Source: Deltaproteobacteria bacterium | GTDB taxonomy: Bacteria; Desulfobacterota; Desulfovibrionia; Desulfovibrionales; Desulfovibrionaceae | Assembly: GCA_031285295.1 (NCBI GenBank) | Contig: JAITWK010000039.1 | Coordinates: 1 to 64,000 of the forward strand | Reading direction: 5' to 3' | Length of the DNA: 64,000 bases | In this document: positions 35,455 through 43,185 of the stretch, piece by piece | How positions within the stretch are numbered: the first letter of the stretch is position 1 | Layout of the letters: every line of letters starts with the position of its first letter | The notes under the pieces: model-generated | Database searches by the model: none | What the model saw: only the letters and a program-made list of their open reading frames with translations | Told to the model about the DNA's origin: nothing | Program-made: the position numbers and the translations under genes

Positions 35455-35584
35455 CGTAAAATGTGCCTTTTTGCCTCTCGCTGCGTCAGATTTCGCCTTT
35501 TATTTCGTCGAGTACCATAAGAGTACACTTCCTCAATAAAAGGCTCATCTTCCTTGCGCGAGAACAAAAAATCATCATTTTACG
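35455..35584. repeat. Palindromic intergenic repeat, copy 4, inside the grd operon
   Basis: About 130 bp between grdE and grdB. Outer arms CGTAAAATG/CATTTTACG and inner arms GCCTTTTATT/AATAAAAGGC differ in sequence from copies 1, 2 and 5 but remain complementary. The core GTCGAGTACCATAAGAGTACAC is conserved. Confidence 0.8.
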
Positions 35585-35600
35585 GTATTATCTCGAACGG

Positions 35601-36887
35601 TTAGATGGTATAGGCGCCGATTTTAGAGAAGCCAAGCTCGTTGGTGGCGGCCAGAATGGCCTGGATTTCCACTTCGAGCGAGCCATCCGGGCGCTTGGAG
35701 CCGAAGAAGCCGCCAGCGATCACGTCGGCCTGGCCGATATCGCCGATAACTTTGGCCATGGGCGGCAGCACGATGGTTTCGTTGGCGTTGCCGCCGGTAA
35801 CAACGGCGTTGCCTTCCTGGCAGGAGTCGGCCAGGGACTGGCTGGCTCCGTTGGCGCCCGCGTATTCGTCCGTGACCAGCACGGTCTTGATACCGGCTTT
35901 TTCAGCCTTTACGCAGTTGAGCACCAGGTCGGCATCGGGGTTGCCGAAGCCTTCTTCGGAAATGACCGCAGCGTCAACGCCGAGCATTTCCGCCAGCTTG
36001 ATGGCATAGGAGGAACTGCGCTGCTTGTCGGCCAGGGTTACGTTTTCGTTGGTGATCACCACACCCACAAAGTTGATTTCTTTGCCGTGGCGCTTGTAAA
36101 GAGCTTTGATGATCGGGTTGTTCAGGTGCACGTAGGTGTTGTTTTTGTCGCAGGCGGATACGCAGTTGCCGGAGATGATCGCGCCATCCATGGTTTCGGT
36201 GGGGCTGATCAGCGTGGGCAGGGTGCGTTTGGCGTCAACGCCATAAACCCAGGTGTCGTGCAGAAGACCCTGGGATTGCAGCATGTAGACATAAGCGACC
36301 TTGGGCAGGCCGGGATAAGCCTGCATGGCCTGGGTCAGCGGAGGGAAATCGTAGCTTTCGGTGTGGTCGGCCTTGGCGGCCTTGCACTGGGAAGCGAGGT
36401 AATGGGCGGTTTTCAGACCGGCCATGCGGCAGGTTTCTTCGGCATGGTGCAACTTGATGTCTTCGCGCGGGGTAAGCACAACGACCAGGTTGCAGGTTTG
36501 GGAGAAGGGCGTGTAAGGCGCGCCCGGCCCGGTCATATCAACAATGCCTTCCTGCGGGGCCACGAGGCGGCCAGTGGTGAGCACGGCCATGCCTTCAAGC
36601 ACCAGGGTTTTGCCGCTGCCCACGCTTTCCACCGGGCCGATGAAGCCGGGGAACACTTCGCCCTGGCCTTCAAGTTTGCAGCGCGGTTCAATAGCGTCTT
36701 TTACAGGCATGATGCGGGTGCTGTCGCCGGGATGGGCGAGATCAAATTCCACGGCCGCAAGACGGTCATCTTTGAGCAGCAGAGCCTTAAGCTCTTCCTT
36801 GTTCACGGTGAGCACGCCGTTGCTCACTCCGGTTTTTGCGCCGAACGCCAACTGGCGCACAGCTACTTTGTGCAGTTCTAGATTCAC
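35601..36887 (-). CDS. grdE: Glycine reductase protein B proprotein GrdE
   Basis: A 428-residue proprotein that self-cleaves into alpha and beta subunits; the new N-terminus becomes a pyruvoyl-type carbonyl group that binds the substrate amine. The cleavage motif SGNCVSACDKNN is present, with the cysteine at residue 242, the position reported for clostridial GrdE. GTG start with AGGAGG 4 nt upstream. Follows grdX by 71 nt and precedes grdB. Confidence 0.96.
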   Translation of the reverse strand: MNLELHKVAVRQLAFGAKTGVSNGVLTVNKEELKALLLKDDRLAAVEFDLAHPGDSTRIMPVKDAIEPRCKLEGQGEVFPGFIGPVESVGSGKTLVLEGMAVLTTGRLVAPQEGIVDMTGPGAPYTPFSQTCNLVVVLTPREDIKLHHAEETCRMAGLKTAHYLASQCKAAKADHTESYDFPPLTQAMQAYPGLPKVAYVYMLQSQGLLHDTWVYGVDAKRTLPTLISPTETMDGAIISGNCVSACDKNNTYVHLNNPIIKALYKRHGKEINFVGVVITNENVTLADKQRSSSYAIKLAEMLGVDAAVISEEGFGNPDADLVLNCVKAEKAGIKTVLVTDEYAGANGASQSLADSCQEGNAVVTGGNANETIVLPPMAKVIGDIGQADVIAGGFFGSKRPDGSLEVEIQAILAATNELGFSKIGAYTI

Positions 36888-36958
36888 GGATACCTCCTGG
36901 GTTTGTTTTCCCTTGGTTGATAGTGAGAACTCGATTAAATTGTTTTGTTTTCGGTATC

Positions 36959-37489
36959 TTATGCGGCTTCCCAGCCAGCCTGTTCCAAAGGAAGCCGCAT
37001 CAGTTCATAATCAAGCTGTGAACAGTCCCTGAGCATGACGTCCGGCACCTGCTGCGGGTTGAGCACGCGGTCTGCCCTGTAGACGTCAAGCGCCGCCTCG
37101 ATGAGTTGCAGGGATGCCGGGTCTGGAGCCAGGCACTGATACGCGGGATTCAGGCTCTGATCCTGAGTGGGATTCTGTTCATGGGACAGGCCGCTGTTTT
37201 CGGCCTCGCGTTGCAGAAGAATGGAGCGGTAAGGCTGCTGGTGCGGTCTGTAGTTTCCATACAGGGGATGATGCACCAGCTTCCAGCCCATGTGTATCAA
37301 ATCGCGTGCCGCTACAAGCACTTGCAGGGCGTCACCGTCGCAGAAAAAGCAGATCTGTTTTGGGGTGTCGGCCCCAGCCGTAAAGTTCGCCTGCAAACCT
37401 TGCAGGCCTGGCCGCGTCAGCGGCAGTCAGCGGCGCTCTGACGAGCGGGCGGACATATGGGGATTATTGGTAAGTAATGCAAGCGACAC
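36959..37489 (-). CDS. grdX: GrdX-like protein with an in-frame UGA at codon 21
   Basis: The segment VLVAARDLIHMGWKLVHHPLYGNYRPHQQPYRSILLQ matches GrdX, a protein of unknown role found at the head of clostridial grd operons. Naive ORF calling begins only at a poor TTG (37396), but the frame continues upstream to a GTG at 37489 with GGAG 6 nt before it. This adds the expected GrdX start SLALLTNNP. One UGA (37429-37427) interrupts the frame at codon 21. It is followed by a SECIS-like hairpin (37389-37407). If decoded, the product is 176 residues. Alternatives are a broken gene, an indel, or internal initiation. Family assignment is fairly sure; UGA decoding is inference. Confidence 0.7.
37389..37407 (-). 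promoter_or_regulatory. SECIS-like hairpin after the grdX UGA
   Basis: Minus strand: GCCTGCAA-GGT-TTGCAGGC, an 8-bp perfect stem with a GGU triloop. The loop starts 27 nt after the UGA, within the 16-37 nt usually allowed for bacterial SECIS. The triloop is identical to that of the grdB hairpin. Confidence 0.6.
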
Positions 37490-37635
37490 AGGATACTCCA
37501 TATGAAATAAAATACATATGAAAATAAAGCAGGTTGCATCATCATCACGCAGATCATTGTCCGGCCGGGAGCCGGGGGATCTGTTCCGGAGATAATACAA
37601 CCTGTCCTGTTGCCAACGGCTTCAGGGTGCGTAGC

Positions 37636-37712
37636 GCCATGTTCTTTTTGCCTGAGAGTTTCGTTTTTTCTTGCCCCTTCGGCGGCGCGCGTGACGCGCT
37701 CTCTCACATGGC
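37636..37712 (-). promoter_or_regulatory. Glycine riboswitch (single visible aptamer)
   Basis: Minus strand. P1 is GCCATGT (37706-37712) paired with ACATGGC (37636-37642). Conserved core segments GCCGAAGGGGCAA and ACTCTCAGGCAAAAAG are present, with a GCGCG-TCA-CGCGC side hairpin. Only one aptamer is seen. Downstream, CAGGTTG and CAACCTG can pair and are followed by T-rich sequence, a plausible expression platform for the grdX-grdA operon. Glycine is the operon's substrate, so induction by glycine is expected. Confidence 0.92.
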
Positions 37713-37752
37713 TTTCAACCGCATCAAATCTACGTTTAACGCATTAAAAAGA

Positions 37753-37781
37753 TACTTAGTGAATATTAGCACAAGAGTCAA
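37753..37781 (-). promoter_or_regulatory. Possible promoter of the grd operon
   Basis: Minus strand: TTGACT (37776-37781), 17-nt spacer, TAAGTA (37753-37758). The -10 is poor. Position about 40 nt upstream of the riboswitch P1 is right. Confidence 0.35.
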
Positions 37782-38069
37782 GAGGCAGTTATTTATCGAT
37801 ACTTAATCATTTGTACGTTTTTTGGTGCGAGAGTAGCCAATTAATTGATCAAAAATTTATTGATTTTTTCTATATGACTTGGCAATATCGAACATATATA
37901 ACTGGTGTATCTATAAAACCTCACGATTTAAACCAAGCCCCACCTTAACCTTCAATCTTAATCGCCGGACCGGAATACTAACTTTAACTTGCACTTTCAG
38001 TCTCAATCGACGGGCTTAAGCTCTAACCTCAAAGTTTAATTACATAAAACTGATTTGAGGAGGTTGAAG
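37782..38069. other. Intergenic region between grd operon and outer-membrane protein gene
   Basis: About 290 AT-rich nt between divergent units. It must hold the promoter of the rightward genes. TGGTGCGAGAGTAGC at 37823-37837 has the GG-N10-GC spacing of sigma54 promoters but several mismatches. Nothing else recognised. Confidence 0.4.
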
Positions 38070-38981
38070 ATGAAAACAAAGCGTCTTGTCTGCCTGTTCG
38101 CGCTGGCCGCGTTCATGCTCGTCTGTCCGAACGGCAACGCTCTGGCTGCCGCACACTTTACCTCTGGCGGCGATGGCTACAAAATGGCCACTTTGCCGAC
38201 AGACGGCATGTACTATAAGATGTACAACATCTACTATACCTCTAACACTTTAAAGGACAATTCCGGCACTACTGTTCCCGGCGGCAATCATAATGTTAAC
38301 AATTTCGGCCAGTTGCACCGTTTTGGCTATGTGACCGGCCAGAAGATTCTGGGTGCCGACTGGCTGATCGATGTGGCTATCCCTCTCAGCTACACCAAAC
38401 TTTCGGGCAATATGGCCGGGACCGGCAGCAGCAGAAGCGGCGGCGGCCTGGGCGACGTGTTGCTCTCGCCCTTGTTGCTTTCCTGGCATTTTGAGAACTT
38501 CGACATGTTTCTCAGCCCGGCGGTCTGGCTGCCTGTGGGCGACTACGACAAGAACGACGCCACCTCTTCCGGCTTGGGTTATTGGGGGCTTTTGCCCTCC
38601 GCTGCGGCCACCATCTATTTGGACCAGGAAAAAAACGCGAACCTCTCGTTCATCACCCGTTTTGAATACAATTTCACCAACACCCATAATGATACCAGAG
38701 TAGGTAACATTATTCATCAGGAATGGAGCCTGGGCCGGACTTTCAGGGATTCGAACATTGATCTCGCCCTGACTGGCGCACACTCCTGGCAAATCTCCGA
38801 TTCGCACGGCATGGGCGCGGGTGACGACAGGCGCTTTCGCAAGCATGCCATCGGGCCGGAAATCGGCTACAGCATTCCGGATTGGAAAATGAACCTCAAC
38901 TTGCGCTGCCTGTTCGAGTTTGAAAGCCGGAACACCACGCAGGGCAATATGTTTGTACTCAGCATACTCAAGGCTTTTTAG
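38070..38981 (+). CDS. Outer-membrane protein of the SphA / phenol-meta-degradation type
   Basis: A 303-residue protein. The signal peptide (LVCLFALAAFMLVCPNGNALAAA) is followed by an all-beta sequence with alternating aromatic residues and a C-terminal Phe, as in outer-membrane beta-barrels. Segments such as LLSPLLLSWHFENFDMFLSPAVWLPVGDYDKND resemble the PF13557 family, thought to pass small organic molecules. AGGAGG is 7 nt before the ATG at 38070. The aldehyde dehydrogenase gene follows after about 43 nt, so it may import the substrate for that pathway. Confidence 0.72.
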   Translation: MKTKRLVCLFALAAFMLVCPNGNALAAAHFTSGGDGYKMATLPTDGMYYKMYNIYYTSNTLKDNSGTTVPGGNHNVNNFGQLHRFGYVTGQKILGADWLIDVAIPLSYTKLSGNMAGTGSSRSGGGLGDVLLSPLLLSWHFENFDMFLSPAVWLPVGDYDKNDATSSGLGYWGLLPSAAATIYLDQEKNANLSFITRFEYNFTNTHNDTRVGNIIHQEWSLGRTFRDSNIDLALTGAHSWQISDSHGMGAGDDRRFRKHAIGPEIGYSIPDWKMNLNLRCLFEFESRNTTQGNMFVLSILKAF

Positions 38982-39024
38982 AAAATAACGCCCACATATC
39001 ATACAACCTAGAAGGAGCGGACAG

Positions 39025-40395
39025 ATGGACGTGCAAGCAAAGATTGATGACATGATGGCCAAATCAAGAGCAGCTTTGAAGGTTCTTTACACCTACAATC
39101 AGGAGCAGGTTGACGCGCTGTGCAAAGCGATATGCCTGGCCTTCAAAGAAAAGGCCGTCGAGTTTTCCAAAGAAGCCATCGAAGAAACCGGCATGGGCAA
39201 CTATGATCACAAGCTCATTAAAAACGCTGGCACGCCGGATGGTATGTGGCTTTCGGTCAAGGGGCAGAAGAGCGTGGGCGTAATTGGCGAGGACAAGGAA
39301 CACGGCATTACCTTTATCGGCCAACCCAAGGGCGTTATAGCCACTGTTTGCCCGACCACCAACCCGAACATGACGGCGCTGGCCAACGCCGTTATGTGCA
39401 TCAAGGGCCGTAACACCGTCATCGTATGCCCCCACCCTAGAGCCGCCAAAACCACCACGCACAGCGTTGAAGTTATGAACGAGGCCCTGAAGAAGCTCGG
39501 CGCGCCGGATCACATTATCCAAGTCGTGCCGGAAATCAGTGTTGAAGTAACCCAGGCCGTGATGCGTGCCTGCGATACCACTATCGCCACCGGCGGCCCC
39601 GGCATGGTAAGGTCTGCTTACTCCAGCGGCAAGCCCGCCTTTGGCGTGGGCGCTGGCAACGTGCAGGGCGTTATTGATCGTGGCTATGATCTCAATGACG
39701 CGGTGGGCCAGATTATCGTGGGCCGCGCCTTTGATAACGGCCAGGTCTGCGCCTGTAACCAGAGCGCCATTTACCCGCGTGAAGTGCATGACGAAATCGT
39801 CAAGGTCTTCAAGGCGCAGGGCGCTCATTTTGTCAGCGATCCGGCTGAAATCGCCAAATACCGCGCGGGCATCTTCCCCGATGGCAAGCACAGCCCCAAG
39901 GTTGTTGGCCAGTCTCCGGCCAGGGTTGCGCAGGAATGCGGCACCACTATTCCGGATAACACCAGCGTGATCGTACTGCTGGGCGATTCCAAAAAGTACG
40001 GCGCAAATGAACTGCTTTGCGGCGAAAAGATGTGCCCGGTGCTGATCGCCATTCCTTATGACGACTGGGAAGAAGCCGTTGACATTGCCGTGGCCAACCT
40101 GCTGTACAGCGGTGCCGGGCATACCTGCTGCCTCTTTTCCAATGATGACGATCGCGTTGTTAAGGCCGCTACCCGCCTGCCGGTTTGCCGCGTAATGGTC
40201 AACCAGTTCGGCCCCAACTCCATCAACGTTACCGGTACCAACGGCTTGCCGCCAACCTCCACGCTGGGCTGCGGCTCATGGGGCGGCAGCAGCGTTGATG
40301 AAAACGTCACCTTCAGGCACCTGATCAATATCAGCCGGGTTGCCCGCAATATTCCGGGGGCCAAGCCGCCTGCGGCTGATGAAATCTACAGCTAG
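39025..40395 (+). CDS. CoA-acylating aldehyde dehydrogenase
   Basis: A 456-residue enzyme converting an aldehyde plus CoA to acyl-CoA with NAD(P), reversibly. The catalytic cysteine is C242 in FDNGQVCACNQS, aligned with the FDNGVICASEQ motif of AdhE-type enzymes. The cofactor region is GQPKGVIATVCPTTNPN. Candidates are acetaldehyde (giving acetyl-CoA), succinate semialdehyde or sulfoacetaldehyde; the SauS/SucD-like size and single domain fit all three. GGAG precedes the ATG. Directly upstream of an Fe-type alcohol dehydrogenase, so the pair interconverts alcohol, aldehyde and acyl-CoA. Confidence 0.85.
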   Translation: MDVQAKIDDMMAKSRAALKVLYTYNQEQVDALCKAICLAFKEKAVEFSKEAIEETGMGNYDHKLIKNAGTPDGMWLSVKGQKSVGVIGEDKEHGITFIGQPKGVIATVCPTTNPNMTALANAVMCIKGRNTVIVCPHPRAAKTTTHSVEVMNEALKKLGAPDHIIQVVPEISVEVTQAVMRACDTTIATGGPGMVRSAYSSGKPAFGVGAGNVQGVIDRGYDLNDAVGQIIVGRAFDNGQVCACNQSAIYPREVHDEIVKVFKAQGAHFVSDPAEIAKYRAGIFPDGKHSPKVVGQSPARVAQECGTTIPDNTSVIVLLGDSKKYGANELLCGEKMCPVLIAIPYDDWEEAVDIAVANLLYSGAGHTCCLFSNDDDRVVKAATRLPVCRVMVNQFGPNSINVTGTNGLPPTSTLGCGSWGGSSVDENVTFRHLINISRVARNIPGAKPPAADEIYS

Positions 40396-40471
40396 AGCGT
40401 TTTCATACTGCAAATGCTCCGGCGTCCGGGCGGTATAACCGCCCGGAGTATCGAGAAACAGGAGGAGTAAT

Positions 40472-41635
40472 ATGGTACACTTCCAATTCGTCCAATCAGT
40501 CAAGTTGTTGTTCGGCCCCGGCAGCATCGGCCAGCTAGGCGAAATAATGAAGCTGGACAATGCCAAAAAAACCTTCATCGCCACGGATGAGGGCATCGTC
40601 AAGGCTGGTATCGCCAAGAAGGTTACTGATGCTCTGGACAGTGCCGGTGCCAAGTATGTTGTCTTTGACAAAATCCTGCCCGACGCTCCCGATTATCTGG
40701 CGGAAGAGGCTTATGAGGAGTTCAAAAAGCAGGGCTGCGACTTCCTGATCGCCATTGGCGGCGGCAGCACCATTGACTCGGCCAAGGCCATCAATCTGCT
40801 GCGCGCCAACCCCGGCCCGCTGAAGCCCTATGCGGAAATGAACTTCAGCGACAAGATCAAGAAGGCCAACGGCTTTATCTGCATTCCCACTACCGCTGGA
40901 ACCGGCAGTGAGCTTTCCAACGGTATCATTCTGAGCGATTCCACCCATGCCAAGTACAGCCTGTTGAATCCGCTTTATCTGCCGGACTACGCGGTTCTGG
41001 ACCCCACTCTGCTTACCGGTACCCCGAAGCATATTACCGCCTCCACCGGTTATGATGCTCTTTCTCACGTTTGCGAAGGCGTCCTGAGCAAGTTCGGTAA
41101 TACCATGGGCGATGTGCTGGCCATTGGCGTGGCCCGCAATATCGTGAAGTGGCTGCCGGTGGCTTACCGGGACGGCGGCAATATCGAGGCCCGTTCCAAC
41201 ATGCTTGCCAACTCCTGTTGGGGCGGCTGGAGCCTGATGAACGTGCTGGCCAACACCGGGCATTCTTACGCCCATGTGCTCGGCTCCATGTTCCGGGTGC
41301 CGCACGGCTACGGCTGTGCCTATGCGCTGCCCTGGGTGACTGAGTTCAACGCCATTGAATGGCCCGACAAGGTTAAGCTGATTGGCGAGAGCGTGTTTGA
41401 CCTCAAGCTGGACAAGGCCACCCCGGCTGAAATCGGCGCGGAAGTGCGCAAGGTTATGATGCACTTGCGTGACGAAGTTCTGGAAATCAAGCCGGCCAAG
41501 GAATACGCCCAGCCGGATGATGCCACCTTGCAGGAAGCTTCGGCCCGTATCCTGAAGGAACCCTTCCAGATGTTTAACCCGCGCGATATGAACCTGAAGC
41601 AGGCCAGAGAAATCTTTGACAAGATTTTTGCTTAG
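40472..41635 (+). CDS. Iron-type (group III) alcohol dehydrogenase
   Basis: A 387-residue NAD(P)-dependent dehydrogenase. The nucleotide-binding motif GGGSTIDSAKA is near 92-102. Metal ligands are in GYDALSHVCE (Asp, His), NTGHSYAH and VPHGYGC (two His). Related enzymes act on ethanol, 1,3-propanediol, 4-hydroxybutyrate or sulfoacetaldehyde; the sequence alone does not decide. AGGAGG precedes the ATG by about 6 nt. Translationally close to the acylating aldehyde dehydrogenase, which implies a shared pathway. Confidence 0.88.
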   Translation: MVHFQFVQSVKLLFGPGSIGQLGEIMKLDNAKKTFIATDEGIVKAGIAKKVTDALDSAGAKYVVFDKILPDAPDYLAEEAYEEFKKQGCDFLIAIGGGSTIDSAKAINLLRANPGPLKPYAEMNFSDKIKKANGFICIPTTAGTGSELSNGIILSDSTHAKYSLLNPLYLPDYAVLDPTLLTGTPKHITASTGYDALSHVCEGVLSKFGNTMGDVLAIGVARNIVKWLPVAYRDGGNIEARSNMLANSCWGGWSLMNVLANTGHSYAHVLGSMFRVPHGYGCAYALPWVTEFNAIEWPDKVKLIGESVFDLKLDKATPAEIGAEVRKVMMHLRDEVLEIKPAKEYAQPDDATLQEASARILKEPFQMFNPRDMNLKQAREIFDKIFA

Positions 41636-41697
41636 GGGCTGCTTCCGGGTAATGTTGGCTGTAGTAGAATAAGAGAGTAAGATTAATGAACTAAAAA

Positions 41698-41730
41698 CAG
41701 CGGCCCAGGCTAAGAGAGCTTGGGCCGCTG
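41698..41730. terminator. Terminator between alcohol dehydrogenase and small membrane proteins
   Basis: CAGCGGCCCA pairs with TGGGCCGCTG with an inner GCT/AGC extension. On the minus strand it is followed by TTTTTAG. The plus-strand tail is less U-rich, so it mainly serves the minus-strand small genes. Confidence 0.75.
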
Positions 41731-41752
41731 CGTTGTGAACTTAAAGGAAAGA

Positions 41753-41845
41753 CTATTTCAGTATGCCTTTACGGGCCAGGATAACGGCAATAATGCCTAT
41801 GGCAAACGCTGCGCCACCCATGATTACCCAAGTGGAAGTCAACAT
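41753..41845 (-). CDS. 30-residue single-span membrane peptide
   Basis: Reads MLTSTWVIMGGAAFAIGIIA followed by VILARKGILK: one hydrophobic helix and a short basic tail. It starts 2 nt after the stop of the next small gene, with an AGGCGG-like site inside that gene's end. The tight coupling supports a real gene. Function unknown; probably a subunit or regulator of a membrane complex. Confidence 0.5.
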   Translation of the reverse strand: MLTSTWVIMGGAAFAIGIIAVILARKGILK

Positions 41846-41847
41846 GG

Positions 41848-42027
41848 TTATTCACCGCCTTTTTTCATAGGGTTATCTTCCCACTGGATATGATTGGTTA
41901 AAATTAAGCTTAAAGCCAAACAACCAATCGCAACCAGAAGCCCCGCAAATGGTTTGTCTTGGAAGACACCAACCGCAAAGCCCGCGACGCTGGCCTTTTC
42001 GAGCCAGTCTGCAATACGTTTTAACAT
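41848..42027 (-). CDS. 59-residue small membrane protein
   Basis: Begins MLKRIADWLEKASVAGFAVG, an amphipathic start followed by VFQDKP, a hydrophobic helix (about 28-45) and a polar tail ending KKGGE. This layout recurs in short proteins of proteobacteria annotated only as hypothetical. GAGGA lies 10 nt upstream. Coupled to the 30-residue gene downstream. Confidence 0.5.
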   Translation of the reverse strand: MLKRIADWLEKASVAGFAVGVFQDKPFAGLLVAIGCLALSLILTNHIQWEDNPMKKGGE

Positions 42028-42536
42028 TTTTCAAGCGTCCTCTTTCAGTTGGCTAAAGAATAAACATTTTCGGGCCTTACGTCTAGGGGTACTTAATGGC
42101 TTGCTATAAATTCCAATTCATACGTGCTATCCCAAAAGACTTTAGAGAGAGTCCACGTGCGCTTTAGTTTTTATGGGGTGTGCCTAAAGTTTAGACGAAC
42201 AATTTTTTGTGCAAATAGAGAGGGTTGATTATTGAGAGTGTATAGGGCATATCAGGCGGGCGAAAGCCAAGCCTAAGCCATCAATCAAGGCCTTTTACGG
42301 GTGCACAAGATTTATAATCTATTGTTGCCCATTGCGGCAGTGGGCTTGCAGTGCCTTAGTTGTCGATTTGGTTGCGGCGAAGGCAGCGCAGCCGTTTGGA
42401 CTAGGCGACTTTTGCAATATGTATGATGATACGTGCGTTCCTTAGAGCAGGCCAGGTGGGCATGGGGGGAATGTACATTATTGTATAACGATATAGGCGT
42501 TCAGATTTTTCACCTTAAAACCACCGGAGCATTCTC
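42028..42536. other. 509-nt region without a recognised feature
   Basis: No ORF with a plausible start, no tRNA, and no strong hairpin. Composition is mixed and differs from the GC-richer flanking metabolic genes. It may be decayed accessory DNA; the promoter of the lipoprotein gene at 42537 should lie at its right end. Confidence 0.4.
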
Positions 42537-43013
42537 ATGCGGAACTTCTCTCTCTTTGCACTGCTTTGTGTGTCTTTACTTAGCACGGCCTGTAGCAGTA
42601 AAAGACTCGACTATTACGGCGTACAAGCGGAAGGTGAAAAGGCCATAGCAATAGAAGGTCCACGGGCTGAATGGGCGCACACACTTCAACTATACCTCCG
42701 TAATGCGGGGATAAAGGTGAAGCGTTTCGCATCACAGCAGCAGCGCATGGTTAGAGAAGGTGATGGCTCAACAGTTATATTTGACGAGGCAGCCACCCGG
42801 TACATCCTCTATGTTGACGGCTACGATCTTCCAGGGAGGCGCTGTTTTGGTGGTGGGTACACTATGGGGTCTATAACCGCCGAGTTGATTGACACAGCAA
42901 ACAACGAAGCCATATTCACTTATACTGGCTCTGGTTACACAGAGGGATGTGAACCAATGTCTGGCTCCACGTTCACTGACATAGCTAATGCTGTGAATGG
43001 CGCCTGGAAATAG
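42537..43013 (+). CDS. Hypothetical lipoprotein
   Basis: A 158-residue protein with a signal peptide ending in the lipobox LSTAC (Cys at about 19), so it should be lipid-anchored in the outer or inner membrane. The mature part has a mixed alpha/beta pattern with two later cysteines (DLPGRRCFGGGYTMGS and YTEGCEPMSGST) that may form a disulfide. It slightly resembles Sbal-type DUF lipoproteins but I cannot name a family. GGAG precedes the ATG. Stands alone. Confidence 0.6.
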   Translation: MRNFSLFALLCVSLLSTACSSKRLDYYGVQAEGEKAIAIEGPRAEWAHTLQLYLRNAGIKVKRFASQQQRMVREGDGSTVIFDEAATRYILYVDGYDLPGRRCFGGGYTMGSITAELIDTANNEAIFTYTGSGYTEGCEPMSGSTFTDIANAVNGAWK

Positions 43014-43106
43014 GCTCACGAATCTCTCACAGAAACAAAGATAGGCAACTTAGGTAATCCCCTGGCTGCCTTTAGTTTTGATTATAATACACATAAATGA
43101 AAGAAA

Positions 43107-43129
43107 AGACCGCCATAATTCGGCGGTCT
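43107..43129 (-). terminator. Terminator downstream of HepT, possibly the original tRNA-Leu terminator
   Basis: 8-bp stem AGACCGCC/GGCGGTCT; on the minus strand it ends TCTTTTCTTTC. It lies about 30 nt beyond the duplicated tRNA 3' end at 43161-43179. Confidence 0.75.
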
Positions 43130-43160
43130 GCCTTACTTAAAACTGTTGGCCTATTCGATT

Positions 43161-43179
43161 TTGGTGCCCGAGGCCGGAA
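43161..43179 (-). repeat. Duplicate of the tRNA-Leu 3' end (att-like site)
   Basis: 19 nt identical to 43932-43950, which is the last 18 nt of the tRNA-Leu gene plus one flanking base. Its partner 770 bp away encloses the HepT/MntA pair. Such duplications are the hallmark of integration into the 3' end of a tRNA gene. Confidence 0.7.
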
Positions 43180-43185
43180 GCGATT

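Noticed and set aside
31697..35539. A very long plus-strand open frame (1280 codons) opposite grdC, trxB and grdB
   Set aside because: It mirrors codon bias of the genuine minus-strand grd genes and has no start signal or domain.
37417..37707. A 96-codon open frame on the minus strand upstream of grdX
   Set aside because: It runs through the glycine riboswitch and has no protein-like character or ribosome-binding site.
37823..37837. Sigma54-like site before the outer-membrane protein gene
   Set aside because: Spacing fits but both boxes have several mismatches and it is about 230 nt from the start codon.
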